This document shows positions 9,857 through 18,538 of a stretch of 64,000 nt of DNA, in pieces (the first letter of the stretch is position 1; each line of letters begins with the position of its first letter). The DNA is from JALOOB01 sp040766655. Its GTDB lineage: Bacteria > Chloroflexota > Anaerolineae > CG2-30-64-16. The position numbers and the translations under genes are program-made. The stretch covers positions 310,001-374,000 of the forward strand of contig JAXGQB010000008.1 in the NCBI GenBank assembly GCA_040766655.1, read 5' to 3'. The notes below the pieces were generated by a model. It had not been told where the DNA came from. It made no database searches and saw only the letters and a list, made by a program, of their open reading frames with translations.

Positions 9857-11998
9857 TTACTTGATGTTAGTGCCGAACTGGTTATTGAGCCAGACGGCGG
9901 CGTCGGCCTGCGGCATCGTCCAGAAGGAGACGTTGTAGGCCTTGTAGAAGAACTCCTGGGCGGGCTGCGACGTCATCGGGGTCTTGCCGGCCGCGACATC
10001 CATGATGAGGTCGATGCGGCCCTGGCCGGTCTCGATGGGCGGGAGGCCCATGGAGAGCTTGAGCGAGCTGTTGGGATCGTAGAGCAGCTTGTACTCGACC
10101 TCGTCGAAGTCGACGGAGGCGACGATCTCGGTCAGGGGTTTGCCGTTGTCGAACTTACCGCGGCCTGCCTGGACGAGGCCGGCCATGGTGCCGACGGTGA
10201 GGTTGGAGGCCTCGGAGTAGATCAGGTTGACCTCGGGGTGCGTGGTCATGAGGTCAGTGATGATCTGCTTGGCGGCGTCCTGGCCCTTATCGGCATCGAG
10301 GCAGCCCAGGTCGGTGGCAGTCGGGTCGACGGAGAGGACGCCCTTGACCCAGGGGTCGGTACGGCCGGACTTGACCTCGACGTGGTTGGGCCAGCCGAGC
10401 TCGACCATGACGATGGGTTTATCGGGATGGGCAGCCTTCCACTGGGTGGCCATCTCGACGCCCATGGCGAAGGAGATGCCGGCCTCATCGGAGCGGGCGG
10501 TGGGAAGGCCGCTGTCGCCCAGGGGGCTGAAGAAGGAGGTCATGACGATGCCCTTCTCGAGCGCTTCCTGGACGGCTGGCTTGACGGTTTCGTAGTCCCA
10601 GATGTGGAGGGTGGCGGCGTCCATGCCCTGCGCCAGGACCTGGTCGACGTTGGCCGTCATCGTGGCGGAGTCGGACTTACCGTCGAAGGCGAACACCTCG
10701 GCGCCATACTTCTCCATGGCGTACTTCTTGGCAGCGGTGAACTGGCCCTGGTGGAACACGTTGCTCAGGTCAGACACGAAGAAGGCGATCTTCTTCGGTG
10801 CGTCGGTGGCCGGCGTGTACTCTGATGCTGTTGCGGCCGGCGCGGGCGCAGGAAGGCTGGTGCCGAACTGGTTGTTGAGCCAGGTTGCAGCGTCGGCCTG
10901 CGGCATCGTCCAGAAGGAGACGTTGTAGGCCTTGTAGAAGAACTCCTGGGCGGGCTGCGAGGTCATGGGGGTCTTGCCGGAAGCGACGTCCATGATCAAA
11001 TCGATGCGGCCCTGGCCGGTCTCGATGGGCGGGAGGCCCATGGAGAGCTTGAGGGAGCTGTTGGGATCGTAGAGCAGCTTGTACTCGACCTCGTCGAAGT
11101 CGACGGAGGCAACGATTTCGGTGAGGGGCTTGCCGTTGTCGAACTTACCGCGGCCCGCCTGGATGAGGCCGGCCATGGTGCCGACGGTGAGGTTGGAGGC
11201 CTCGGAGTAGATCAGGTTGACCTCGGGACGAGTGGTCATGAGGTCAGTGATGATCTGCTTGGCGGCGTCCTGGCCCTTATCGGCATCGAGGCAGCCCAGG
11301 TCGGTGGCGGTCGGGTCGACGGAGAGGACGCCCTTGACCCAGGGGTCGGTACGGCCGGACTTGACCTCGACGTGGTTGGGCCAGCCGAGCTCGACCATGA
11401 CGATGGGTTTATCGGGATGGGCAGCCTTCCACTGGGTGGCCATCTCGACGCCCATGGCGAAGGAGATGCCGGCCTCATCGGAGCGGGCGGTGGGAAGGCC
11501 GCTGTCGCCCAGGGGGCTGAAGAAGGAGGTCATGACGATGCCCTTCTCGAGCGCTTCCTGGACGGCTGGCTTGACGGTTTCGTAGTCCCAGATGTGGAGG
11601 GTGGCGGCGTCCATGCCCTGCGCCAGGACCTGGTCGACGTTGGCCGTCATCGTGGCGGAGTCGGACTTACCGTCGAAGGCGAACACCTCGGCGCCATACT
11701 TCTCCATGGCGTACTTCTTGGCAGCGGTGAACTGGCCCTGGTGGAACACGTTGCTCAGGTCAGACACGAAGAAGGCGATCTTCTTCGGTGCGTCGGTGGC
11801 CGGCGTGTACTCGGCGGGCCCGGCTGGCGCCGCGGGAGCGGCTGTCGGAGCGACTGGCGCTTCCGTCGGTGCGGCGGCGGGCGCCGCGGGTTCGACTGCT
11901 GCCGGCGCCGGAGCGGGGGCCGCTGGGGTGCTGCAGGCGGACAGTGCAAAGCTGATGATCAGCAGCACCGTCAGGACAGAGAACAGTTTCTTACCCAT
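9857..11998 (-). CDS. Tandem-fused (two-domain) sugar-binding lipoprotein, importer A
   Basis: A 713-aa substrate-binding protein. The start at 11998 is chosen because AGGAGG lies 9 nt upstream; an ATG at 12016 overlaps that site and is unlikely. The signal MGKKLFSVLTVLL ends in a lipobox LSAC (Cys22), followed by an Ala/Pro-rich tether. Two RbsB-like (Peripla_BP_4) domains then follow, each about 320 residues and each starting EYTPATDAPKKIAFFVSDLS. They are nearly identical, differing at a few sites such as TTRPEV/TTHPEV and LIQAG/LVQAG, and are joined by a short PAPAPAATAS linker. Normal family members have one domain. The ligand is unknown. Confidence 0.9.
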   Translation of the reverse strand: MGKKLFSVLTVLLIISFALSACSTPAAPAPAPAAVEPAAPAAAPTEAPVAPTAAPAAPAGPAEYTPATDAPKKIAFFVSDLSNVFHQGQFTAAKKYAMEKYGAEVFAFDGKSDSATMTANVDQVLAQGMDAATLHIWDYETVKPAVQEALEKGIVMTSFFSPLGDSGLPTARSDEAGISFAMGVEMATQWKAAHPDKPIVMVELGWPNHVEVKSGRTDPWVKGVLSVDPTATDLGCLDADKGQDAAKQIITDLMTTRPEVNLIYSEASNLTVGTMAGLIQAGRGKFDNGKPLTEIVASVDFDEVEYKLLYDPNSSLKLSMGLPPIETGQGRIDLIMDVASGKTPMTSQPAQEFFYKAYNVSFWTMPQADAATWLNNQFGTSLPAPAPAATASEYTPATDAPKKIAFFVSDLSNVFHQGQFTAAKKYAMEKYGAEVFAFDGKSDSATMTANVDQVLAQGMDAATLHIWDYETVKPAVQEALEKGIVMTSFFSPLGDSGLPTARSDEAGISFAMGVEMATQWKAAHPDKPIVMVELGWPNHVEVKSGRTDPWVKGVLSVDPTATDLGCLDADKGQDAAKQIITDLMTTHPEVNLIYSEASNLTVGTMAGLVQAGRGKFDNGKPLTEIVASVDFDEVEYKLLYDPNSSLKLSMGLPPIETGQGRIDLIMDVAAGKTPMTSQPAQEFFYKAYNVSFWTMPQADAAVWLNNQFGTNIK
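9863..11812. repeat. 990-bp in-frame tandem duplication inside the importer A binding-protein gene
   Basis: Sequence from about 10822 down to 9863 repeats from about 11812 down to 10853 with a constant 990-bp offset (330 codons including the linker). The stretches near 10260-10810 and 11250-11800 are almost base-identical (for example one A/G difference near 10319/11309), while the parts nearer the 3' end of each copy carry more, mostly silent, changes. That gradient suggests a recent duplication or ongoing gene conversion. Confidence 0.9.
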
Positions 11999-12084
11999 CT
12001 TGCGATTCCTCCTCATTGATGGTTAGTCTGGATGGGATCTGGTATGGTTGTGGTGAGATGTGGATCCTGGACGTTCCCAGCATC

Positions 12085-13638
12085 TTATTGCGAGGCAGCC
12101 CGGTCATAGTACTGGCAGCCTCCTGCGGCCAGTCCTACGCCCTCCGGAAGCTCAGAGCCGGTCGCTGCCAGCATGATCAGCTCCTCGGTTGCCTCTTCAC
12201 GTGAAAATGCCCCGGTTAGCCGGCCCTCATGCATGACGAGGATTCGGTCGCTCATGTGCAGGACCTCCGGCAGCTCAGAGGAGATCATCAGGATGCCGAC
12301 CCCCTGCTTTGCCAGGGCTGCCATGATGGAATGAACCTCAGCTTTTGCGCCCACGTCAATGCCTCTGGTGGGCTCATCCAGGATCAAGACCTTCGGGTGG
12401 CTGGCCAGCCACTTGGCCAGGACTACTTTCTGCTGGTTGCCGCCGCTGAGGTTGTTGACTGCCTGCTCCCGGCCGGGTGTGCGGATGTTCAGTTCCCCGA
12501 TGAATCGATCGGTCATCTGTCGCTCGAGCGCCGGCCGGACCATAGTGAAGCGGGTCAGCGACTGCAGTACGGTCAGTGTTGTGTTCTCACGCACCGACAT
12601 GGGCAGGATCAACCCGTGCTGTTTACGATCCTCGGGCACGTAAGCCAGACCGACCTTGGTGGCCTCGGCCGGCGTATGGACGACCGCTGGCCGACCATCG
12701 ATCTTGACGCGTCCCTGGGAGAGGGGCCCGATACCGAATAGCGCACGCGCGAGCTCGGTGCGTCCGGAGCCTAGCAGCCCAAAGAGCCCGACGATCTCTC
12801 CCTCGGACAGGTCAAATGAGATGTCGTACAGGAGATTTGGAACTGATAGCTGCTCCACCTGGAGCAGGGGTTTGCCTACCAGGTGATCTTTCACTGCGAA
12901 GATCTCGCTCAGGTCGCGGCCTACCATGAGGCGCACCACCTTGCCGCGATCCAACTCAGCGATCGGCTGCGAGCAGACGGTCTTGCCGTCGCGCATGATC
13001 GTGACCCGGTCTGCGATCTCGAATATTTCGTCCAGACGATGTGTGATGAATATGACGCCTACGCCCTTGTTTCGCAGCCCGCAGGTCACCTTGAAGAGTG
13101 CATCTGTCTCGCGCCGGGTAAGGGCAGCCGTCGGTTCGTCCATGATGAGAAGCGAAGACTGGTACGAGATGGCCTTGGCGATCTCGACCATCTGTTGCTG
13201 CGCGACACTGAGACGCGTGACGGGCACGCGCGGATCGAGGTCCGTTCCCAGCATGGTCAGGAACTCCTCTGCCTGGCGGTGGAGCTGATCGTACTGGATG
13301 AACCCGTTACGGGTGGGAATGCGACCCAGGAAGATGTTCTCTGCGACCGAGAGGTTCATCGCCAGGTTGAATTCCTGGTAGATGATGCTGACCTTCAGCT
13401 GGTCACGGGCGTAGATAGGATCCCGCGGTTGCACTTCCTGGCCATTCATGAGGATGGTGCCGGAATCTGGAGCGTAAATCCCCGACAGGATCTTCATCAG
13501 AGTGCTTTTGCCCGCTCCATTTTCGCCCACCAGGGCCATCACCTCGCCAGGCATGACGGTGAGGCTGGCATGGTCGAGGGCCTGGACCCCCGGGAACCCC
13601 TTACATATGTCACGCATTTCCAACAAGGGCTGAGTCAT
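12085..13638 (-). CDS. Sugar ABC transporter ATP-binding protein (RbsA/MglA type), importer B
   Basis: A 517-aa two-domain CUT2 ATPase. N-half: Walker A GENGAGKST, signature LSVAQQQMVEIAKA, Walker B LLIMDEPTAAL. C-half: relaxed Walker A GLLGSGRTE, canonical LSGGNQQKVVLAKWL and LILDEPTRGID. The tail after about residue 500 is short and unremarkable. It serves the second importer together with the triple-domain binding protein upstream and the single permease further upstream. It is related to but clearly distinct from the importer A ATPase, so the two importers were not created by local duplication. Confidence 0.92.
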   Translation of the reverse strand: MTQPLLEMRDICKGFPGVQALDHASLTVMPGEVMALVGENGAGKSTLMKILSGIYAPDSGTILMNGQEVQPRDPIYARDQLKVSIIYQEFNLAMNLSVAENIFLGRIPTRNGFIQYDQLHRQAEEFLTMLGTDLDPRVPVTRLSVAQQQMVEIAKAISYQSSLLIMDEPTAALTRRETDALFKVTCGLRNKGVGVIFITHRLDEIFEIADRVTIMRDGKTVCSQPIAELDRGKVVRLMVGRDLSEIFAVKDHLVGKPLLQVEQLSVPNLLYDISFDLSEGEIVGLFGLLGSGRTELARALFGIGPLSQGRVKIDGRPAVVHTPAEATKVGLAYVPEDRKQHGLILPMSVRENTTLTVLQSLTRFTMVRPALERQMTDRFIGELNIRTPGREQAVNNLSGGNQQKVVLAKWLASHPKVLILDEPTRGIDVGAKAEVHSIMAALAKQGVGILMISSELPEVLHMSDRILVMHEGRLTGAFSREEATEELIMLAATGSELPEGVGLAAGGCQYYDRAASQ

Positions 13639-13660
13639 GGTTCACCACCCGCTGCCTGGG

Positions 13661-13707
13661 GCGGGCTGTCCGAAGAGCCTGCATGACCGGCTTCTCGGAC
13701 AGCCCGC
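13661..13707. promoter_or_regulatory. Long intercistronic hairpin between binding protein and ATPase, importer B
   Basis: GCGGGCTGTCCGAAGAGCC (13661-13679) pairs with GGCTTCTCGGACAGCCCGC (13689-13707): a 19-bp stem with two adjacent mismatches and a 9-nt loop. No poly-T follows on the minus strand. It lies 15 bp after the binding-protein stop codon. It occupies the same position as the hairpin in importer A but has a different sequence, so a shared role in differential expression is likely (inference). Confidence 0.6.
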
Positions 13708-13721
13708 AAGTCCTGATTCGC

Positions 13722-16323
13722 CTACTTATAGGTGTCGACGTTGTCGAGTGTCACGACGGTGATGCCGGTGTCGATGCTCGCGGCCTTGCCGCCGGCATTC
13801 AGGTTGTACAGGCCTTCGATGACGTAGATGCCCATCTGCTTGGGGCGCTGAACCAGCGTTGCCAGGATGTAACCGTCACGGATGCCCTTGAGGGTATCCT
13901 CGAAGTCATCGAAGCCGACGACGACCAGGTCGTCACGATCCTTGAAGGCCGGGTCTGCGAGGACCTTCGGCATGGCGACCGAGCCGGTCATGCTCACGTT
14001 GATCACGCCGTCGAGGTCGGGATAGGCGCGCAGCATGGCCTCGCAGACGTCGAGGCCCTTGGCGAAGTCGTCGTCGGTGGCGATGGTGTCCACGAGCTCG
14101 ATGTCGGGATACTTCTCGGCCATGACGGCCTTGACGCCCTCGATGCGCTCGTTGAGGTTGGCCATGACGAGCGAGCCGGTGACGATGGCGACCTTACCCT
14201 TGCCGCCCAGCGCTTCGGCCATCACCTCGGCCTGCTGGCCGCCTGCGGCACGGTTGTCGGTGCCGTAGTAGGCCGTGCGCTTTGAGTTGGGTGCGTCGGA
14301 GTCGAAGGTGACCACGGGGATGCCGGCGGCGGTGGCCTGTGCGATCACGGGCTCGACCGAGGCGGCCTCCAGCGGGGCGATGGCGATGCCGTTGACGCCC
14401 TTGTTGATCAGGTCCTCCAGGATCTGGACCTGCTCGGCGGGGTTGCCGGTGGGCGGTGCGATCCACTGGTACTTGACGCCGTCGAACTCGGCCGTCTTCT
14501 CCTCCAGGCCGGCCAGGACCTCATCGTAGAAGGGATGGGTGATCTTGGGCACCACGCCGAAGACCAGGTCACCGACCGGGGCGGCCACCGGTGCGCCGCC
14601 CTTGTAGGTGTCGATGTTGTCAAGGGTCACGACGGTGATGCCGGTGTCGATGCCCTCGGCCTTGCCGCCGGTGCTGAGGGCGTGCAGGCCTTCGATGACG
14701 TAGATGCCCATCTGCTTGGGGCGCTGAACCATCGTTGCCATGATGTAGCCATCGCGGATGCCCTTGAGGGTATCCTCGAAGTCGTCGAATCCGACCACGA
14801 CCAGGTCGCCGCGGTCAGCGAACGCCGGATCCGCGAGGACCTTCGGCATGGCGACCGAGCCGGTCATGCTCACGTTGATCACGCCGTCGAGATCGGGATA
14901 GGCGCGCAGCATGGCCTCGCAGACATCCAGGCCCTTGGCGAAGTCGTCGTCAGTGGCGATGGTGTCCACGAGCTCGATGTCAGGATACTTCTCGGCCATG
15001 ACGGCCTTCACGCCCTCGATGCGCTCGTTCAGGTTGGCCATGACGAGCGAGCCGGTGACGATGGCGACCTTTCCCTTGCCGCCCAGCGCTTCGGCCATCA
15101 CCTCGGCCTGCTGGCCGCCTGCGGCACGGTTGTCGGTGCCGTAGTAGGCCGTGCGCTTTGAGTTGGGTGCGTCGGAGTCGAAGGTGACCACGGGGATGCC
15201 GGCGGCGGTGGCCTGTGCGATCACGGGCTCGACCGAGGCGGCCTCCAGCGGGGCGATGGCGATGCCGTTGACGCCCTTGTTGATCAGGTCCTCCAGGATC
15301 TGGACCTGCTCGGCGGGGTTGCCGGTGGGCGGTGCGATCCACTGGTACTTGACGCCGTCGAACTCGGCCGTCTTCTCCTCCAGGCCGGCCAGGACCTCAT
15401 CGTAGAAGGGATGGGTGATCTTGGGCACCACGCCGAAGACCAGGTCACCGACCGGGGCGGCCACCGGTGCGCCGCCCTTGTAGGTGTCGATGTTGTCAAG
15501 GGTCACGACGGTGATGCCGGTGTCGATGCCCTCGGCCTTGCCGCCGGTGCTGAGGGCGTGCAGGCCTTCGATGACGTAGATGCCCATCTGCTTGGGGCGC
15601 TGAACCATCGTTGCCATGATGTAGCCATCGCGGATGCCCTTGAGGGTATCCTCGAAGTCGTCGAATCCGACCACGACCAGGTCGCCGCGGTCAGCGAACG
15701 CCGGATCCGCGAGGACCTTCGGCATGGCGACCGAGCCGGTCATGCTCACGTTGATCACGCCGTCGAGATCGGGATAGGCGCGCAGCATGGCCTCGCAGAC
15801 ATCCAGGCCCTTGGCGAAGTCGTCGTCAGTGGCGATGGTGTCCACGAGCTCGATGTCAGGATACTTCTCGGCCATGACGGCCTTCACGCCCTCGATGCGC
15901 TCGTTCAGGTTGGCCATGACGAGCGAGCCGGTGACGATGGCGACCTTTCCCTTGCCGCCCAGCGCTTCGGCCATCACCTCGGCCTGCTGGCCGCCTGCGG
16001 CACGGTTGTCGGTGCCGTAGTAGGCCGTGCGCTTTGAGTTGGGTGCGTCGGAGTCGAAGGTGACCACGGGGATGCCGGCGGCGGTGGCCTGTGCGATCAC
16101 AGGCTCGACCGAGGCGGCCTCCAGCGGGGCGATGGCGATGCCGTTGACGCCCTTGTTGATCAGGTCCTCCAGGATCTGGACCTGCTCGGCGGGGTTGCCG
16201 GTGGGCGGTGCGATCCACTGGTACTCGACCCCGTCGAGCTCGCCGGTCTTCTCCTCCAGGCCGGCCAGGACCTCATCGTAGAAGGGATGGGTGATCTTTG
16301 GCACCACGCCGAAGACCAGTTTC
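13722..16323. repeat. 876-bp in-frame triple tandem repeat inside the importer B binding-protein gene
   Basis: Three consecutive copies start near 16323, 15447 and 14571 on the minus strand, with a fixed 876-bp period (292 codons). Copies 1 and 2 match over their 3' parts and copies 2 and 3 over their 5' parts. The outer ends are unique. This is the pattern expected when unequal crossing-over expands an older two-copy gene. Long stretches (for example 14571-14700 against 15447-15576) appear identical. Confidence 0.9.
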
Positions 16324-16493
16324 CCGCCTGCGGGCTTGGCTTCCGTTGCGGCAGCAGGTTCGGCGGCTGCTGCTGGGGCCTCCGCGGCCTGCGGGGCGGG
16401 AGTGGCGGCCTTCTGGCCACAGGCGCTGAGCACCAGGGCCATAAGCAGCACAACAGAGATGAACGCAAGCTGCTTGTTCGGATGGGATCTCAT
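13722..16493 (-). CDS. Tandem-fused (three-domain) sugar-binding lipoprotein, importer B
   Basis: A 923-aa substrate-binding protein. The start at 16493 has AAAGGAG 8 nt upstream and gives a proper lipoprotein signal ending LVLSAC (Cys25); longer in-frame starts lack both. An Ala/Glu/Pro tether is followed by three RbsB-like domains of about 290 residues, each beginning LVFGVVPKITHPFYDEV and joined by the linker GGAPVAAPVGD. Domain 1 has its own N-terminal variant (TGELDGVEYQ against TAEFDGVKYQ), and domain 3 has its own C-terminal variant (FKDRDDL, YNLNAGGKAAS); the rest is virtually identical. Three fused domains on one lipid anchor is highly unusual for this family. The ligand is unknown. 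Confidence 0.9.
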   Translation of the reverse strand: MRSHPNKQLAFISVVLLMALVLSACGQKAATPAPQAAEAPAAAAEPAAATEAKPAGGKLVFGVVPKITHPFYDEVLAGLEEKTGELDGVEYQWIAPPTGNPAEQVQILEDLINKGVNGIAIAPLEAASVEPVIAQATAAGIPVVTFDSDAPNSKRTAYYGTDNRAAGGQQAEVMAEALGGKGKVAIVTGSLVMANLNERIEGVKAVMAEKYPDIELVDTIATDDDFAKGLDVCEAMLRAYPDLDGVINVSMTGSVAMPKVLADPAFADRGDLVVVGFDDFEDTLKGIRDGYIMATMVQRPKQMGIYVIEGLHALSTGGKAEGIDTGITVVTLDNIDTYKGGAPVAAPVGDLVFGVVPKITHPFYDEVLAGLEEKTAEFDGVKYQWIAPPTGNPAEQVQILEDLINKGVNGIAIAPLEAASVEPVIAQATAAGIPVVTFDSDAPNSKRTAYYGTDNRAAGGQQAEVMAEALGGKGKVAIVTGSLVMANLNERIEGVKAVMAEKYPDIELVDTIATDDDFAKGLDVCEAMLRAYPDLDGVINVSMTGSVAMPKVLADPAFADRGDLVVVGFDDFEDTLKGIRDGYIMATMVQRPKQMGIYVIEGLHALSTGGKAEGIDTGITVVTLDNIDTYKGGAPVAAPVGDLVFGVVPKITHPFYDEVLAGLEEKTAEFDGVKYQWIAPPTGNPAEQVQILEDLINKGVNGIAIAPLEAASVEPVIAQATAAGIPVVTFDSDAPNSKRTAYYGTDNRAAGGQQAEVMAEALGGKGKVAIVTGSLVMANLNERIEGVKAVMAEKYPDIELVDTIATDDDFAKGLDVCEAMLRAYPDLDGVINVSMTGSVAMPKVLADPAFKDRDDLVVVGFDDFEDTLKGIRDGYILATLVQRPKQMGIYVIEGLYNLNAGGKAASIDTGITVVTLDNVDTYK

Positions 16494-16700
16494 GACTCGG
16501 ACTCCTTTTAATCCTGTTCGGTCCCCGAGGGCCGATCTCCATGAACGTAAACGATCAGTGCGGCCAGCAAGGAGCACAGTGAATGCCATTGGGCGACACG
16601 GCAAGACGTGCTCGAGTCAACCGTGCATTTCCCCGCTTTTTCTCCCCCTTTCCATATTATTGACTCGCCGATCATTTCCCGCGGATAAGGAAATGGCCGG

Positions 16701-17702
16701 TCAGGAGACGCTGGACCGTCGTTTGCGCCACTGGTCGAGCGTCACAGCAAGGACGATGACGGCCCCTGTGATGGCCTGTTGCGCATAGGAATCCACGCCG
16801 ACAAGCACCATGCCATTCTGCAGGATTCCCATCAGCGCAGCGCCCATGAGGGTTCCCAGGATGGTGCCTTCACCGCCTGACAGGCTTGTGCCGCCGATGG
16901 CAGCCGCAGCAATCACGGGCAGCTCATAGCCCAAGCCGGCCATCGGTTGGGCGGAGACCATACGGGCCAATAGGATCAGACCGGAAACGGCGCAGCAGAG
17001 GCCGGAAATGGTGTACACCAGGATCTTGATGCCGTCGACGCGGATGCCGCTGAACCGGGACGCTTGTTCGTTGCTGCCCACGGCATAGATATAGCGGCCG
17101 GTGGAGGTACGTGACAGAAAGATGGAGGCTATCCCCATGATGACCAGCATCACGATGACGGGAACAGGAACGGGGCCGACATAGCCCTGGCCCAGGGCCA
17201 GGAACGGATGTTCAACCGAGAGAGTGACCGGCCAGCCGTGGGTGATCCAGTACATCGTGCCGCGCCCCATGCTCAGCATGCCCAGGGTGGCGATGAAAGG
17301 CGGGAGCCGGAGCTTGGTGATCATCAGACCATTGGCAAGTCCCAAAGCGCCTCCCACCAGCAGCCCACCCAGCACAGCGATGTTGACCGGCAAGCCGTTC
17401 TTGATCATCATCGCGGTGAGCAATCCTGCCAGCCCCATGATCGAGCCTACAGACAGGTCGATACCTCCAGTGAGGATGACCATCGTCATGCCTACGGCCA
17501 TGATCGCCGTAAGTGAGAAAGAGCGCATCACACTGAACAGATTGGCCGTGGTGAGGAACGCGTCTGAACTGACGGCGAGGATCGCCGAAAGAGCGATCAC
17601 TGCCAGCACTACATTGAACTCGCGCCAGCCGGTGATTCGCTTGATCAGGGAGCGCACCTCGTGGCCTGTTTCAGACTTAGGAGCTTGAGTAGCTGTGCCC
17701 AT
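16701..17702 (-). CDS. Sugar ABC transporter permease (RbsC family), importer B
   Basis: A 333-aa CUT2 permease. The ATG at 17702 is preferred because GGAAGGGG precedes it and the resulting N-terminus (MGTATQAPKSE) leads into the first helix after a short cytoplasmic tail; a longer frame from 17783 would run into the SDR gene. Family segments are TGGIDLSVGSIMGLAGLLT and GGTSLSGGEGTILGTLMGAA. It is the only permease of importer B, so a homodimer is expected. The 207 bp between its stop and the next gene (16494-16700) hold no supported gene and no convincing promoter. Confidence 0.88.
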   Translation of the reverse strand: MGTATQAPKSETGHEVRSLIKRITGWREFNVVLAVIALSAILAVSSDAFLTTANLFSVMRSFSLTAIMAVGMTMVILTGGIDLSVGSIMGLAGLLTAMMIKNGLPVNIAVLGGLLVGGALGLANGLMITKLRLPPFIATLGMLSMGRGTMYWITHGWPVTLSVEHPFLALGQGYVGPVPVPVIVMLVIMGIASIFLSRTSTGRYIYAVGSNEQASRFSGIRVDGIKILVYTISGLCCAVSGLILLARMVSAQPMAGLGYELPVIAAAAIGGTSLSGGEGTILGTLMGAALMGILQNGMVLVGVDSYAQQAITGAVIVLAVTLDQWRKRRSSVS

Positions 17703-17724
17703 CGTTCCCACCCCTTCCTGCCCG

Positions 17725-18474
17725 TCAGAATCCGCTGACGTCCTGCGCCAGCCCGTAGACCAGCATCTCCGACACGCATCCACCCCTGGTCAATGCACAG
17801 GTCTGGTAGACCATGTCGGCGAAGTGCTCGGGGCGCACGGCCAGTTCTTCGTCCCACTCGAACTTGTTGACGCCTGCCGCTGCTCCCTGGAAGCCAGTGT
17901 TGGAGCCTCCCGGCACGAGAAGGGTGACCGCGATGCCGTGCGGCCGCAGTTCCGTGTAGAGGCATTTTGTGAATGCGTTCACGCCGGCCTTGGCGGCCGA
18001 GTAGACCGACCACCCGGGCCATGAACGGCGATCGCACGCGCTGGAGACGTTGATGATCTTGCCGTATCCCTGCTGCTTGAACTGCGGCGTGAAGGTGCGG
18101 CAGCTCATGATGGTGCTGGTGAGATTCAGGTCGATGATGCGGCGGTTGATCTCGTCGTCCATCTCCTCGATGGGCGCCACCTTCAGCGCGCCGCCCGCGT
18201 AGTTGATCAGGAAGTCGACCTTGCCGAACGCATCGAGCGCCTCCTTGAGCGCGCGCTCGAAGGTTGCCGCCTTCGTCACATCGCCCGCGAAGGCCACAAC
18301 CACCGAGCCGGCGGCCCTGCATGCAGCAGCGGTGGCTTCAAGGGCCTTCTCGTTGATGTCGATCATGACGAGGTTGACCTGATCCAGCGTGGCGAAGAGC
18401 TCTGCAGTCGCCTTCGCGAAGCCGGAGCCAACGCCCGTGATGACAGCCGTCTTTCCCTTCAGTGACTCAGCCAT
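17725..18474 (-). CDS. Short-chain dehydrogenase/reductase (SDR), NAD(P)-dependent
   Basis: A 249-aa classical SDR. The ATG at 18474 follows GGGAGGTG, and the protein then begins MAESLKGKTAVITG as SDRs do. The cofactor loop reads TGVGSGFAKA, where the last Gly of TGxxxGxG is Ala. NxAG appears as NYAGG, and the catalytic Ser (NVSSACD) and YSAAKAG (YxxxK) are present. It probably oxidises a polyol or sugar acid imported by the adjacent ABC systems, or reduces a ketose (inference). It starts 64 bp after the PanB-like gene and ends 22 bp before the importer B permease. Confidence 0.88.
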   Translation of the reverse strand: MAESLKGKTAVITGVGSGFAKATAELFATLDQVNLVMIDINEKALEATAAACRAAGSVVVAFAGDVTKAATFERALKEALDAFGKVDFLINYAGGALKVAPIEEMDDEINRRIIDLNLTSTIMSCRTFTPQFKQQGYGKIINVSSACDRRSWPGWSVYSAAKAGVNAFTKCLYTELRPHGIAVTLLVPGGSNTGFQGAAAGVNKFEWDEELAVRPEHFADMVYQTCALTRGGCVSEMLVYGLAQDVSGF

Positions 18475-18538
18475 GAATGGCACCTCCCTCTCATCCAGTG
18501 GGGCGGATCGACCTCCACCCCTGCGTTGCATCTTGCGC

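Noticed and set aside
9863..16323. Mobile element or prophage as the cause of the long repeats
   Set aside because: The repeats are in-frame protein domains with conserved linkers; there are no inverted ends, transposase or target duplications.
16494..16700. Internal promoter before the triple-domain binding-protein gene
   Set aside because: A TTGACT is present on the minus strand but no acceptable -10 follows at 16-18 bp.
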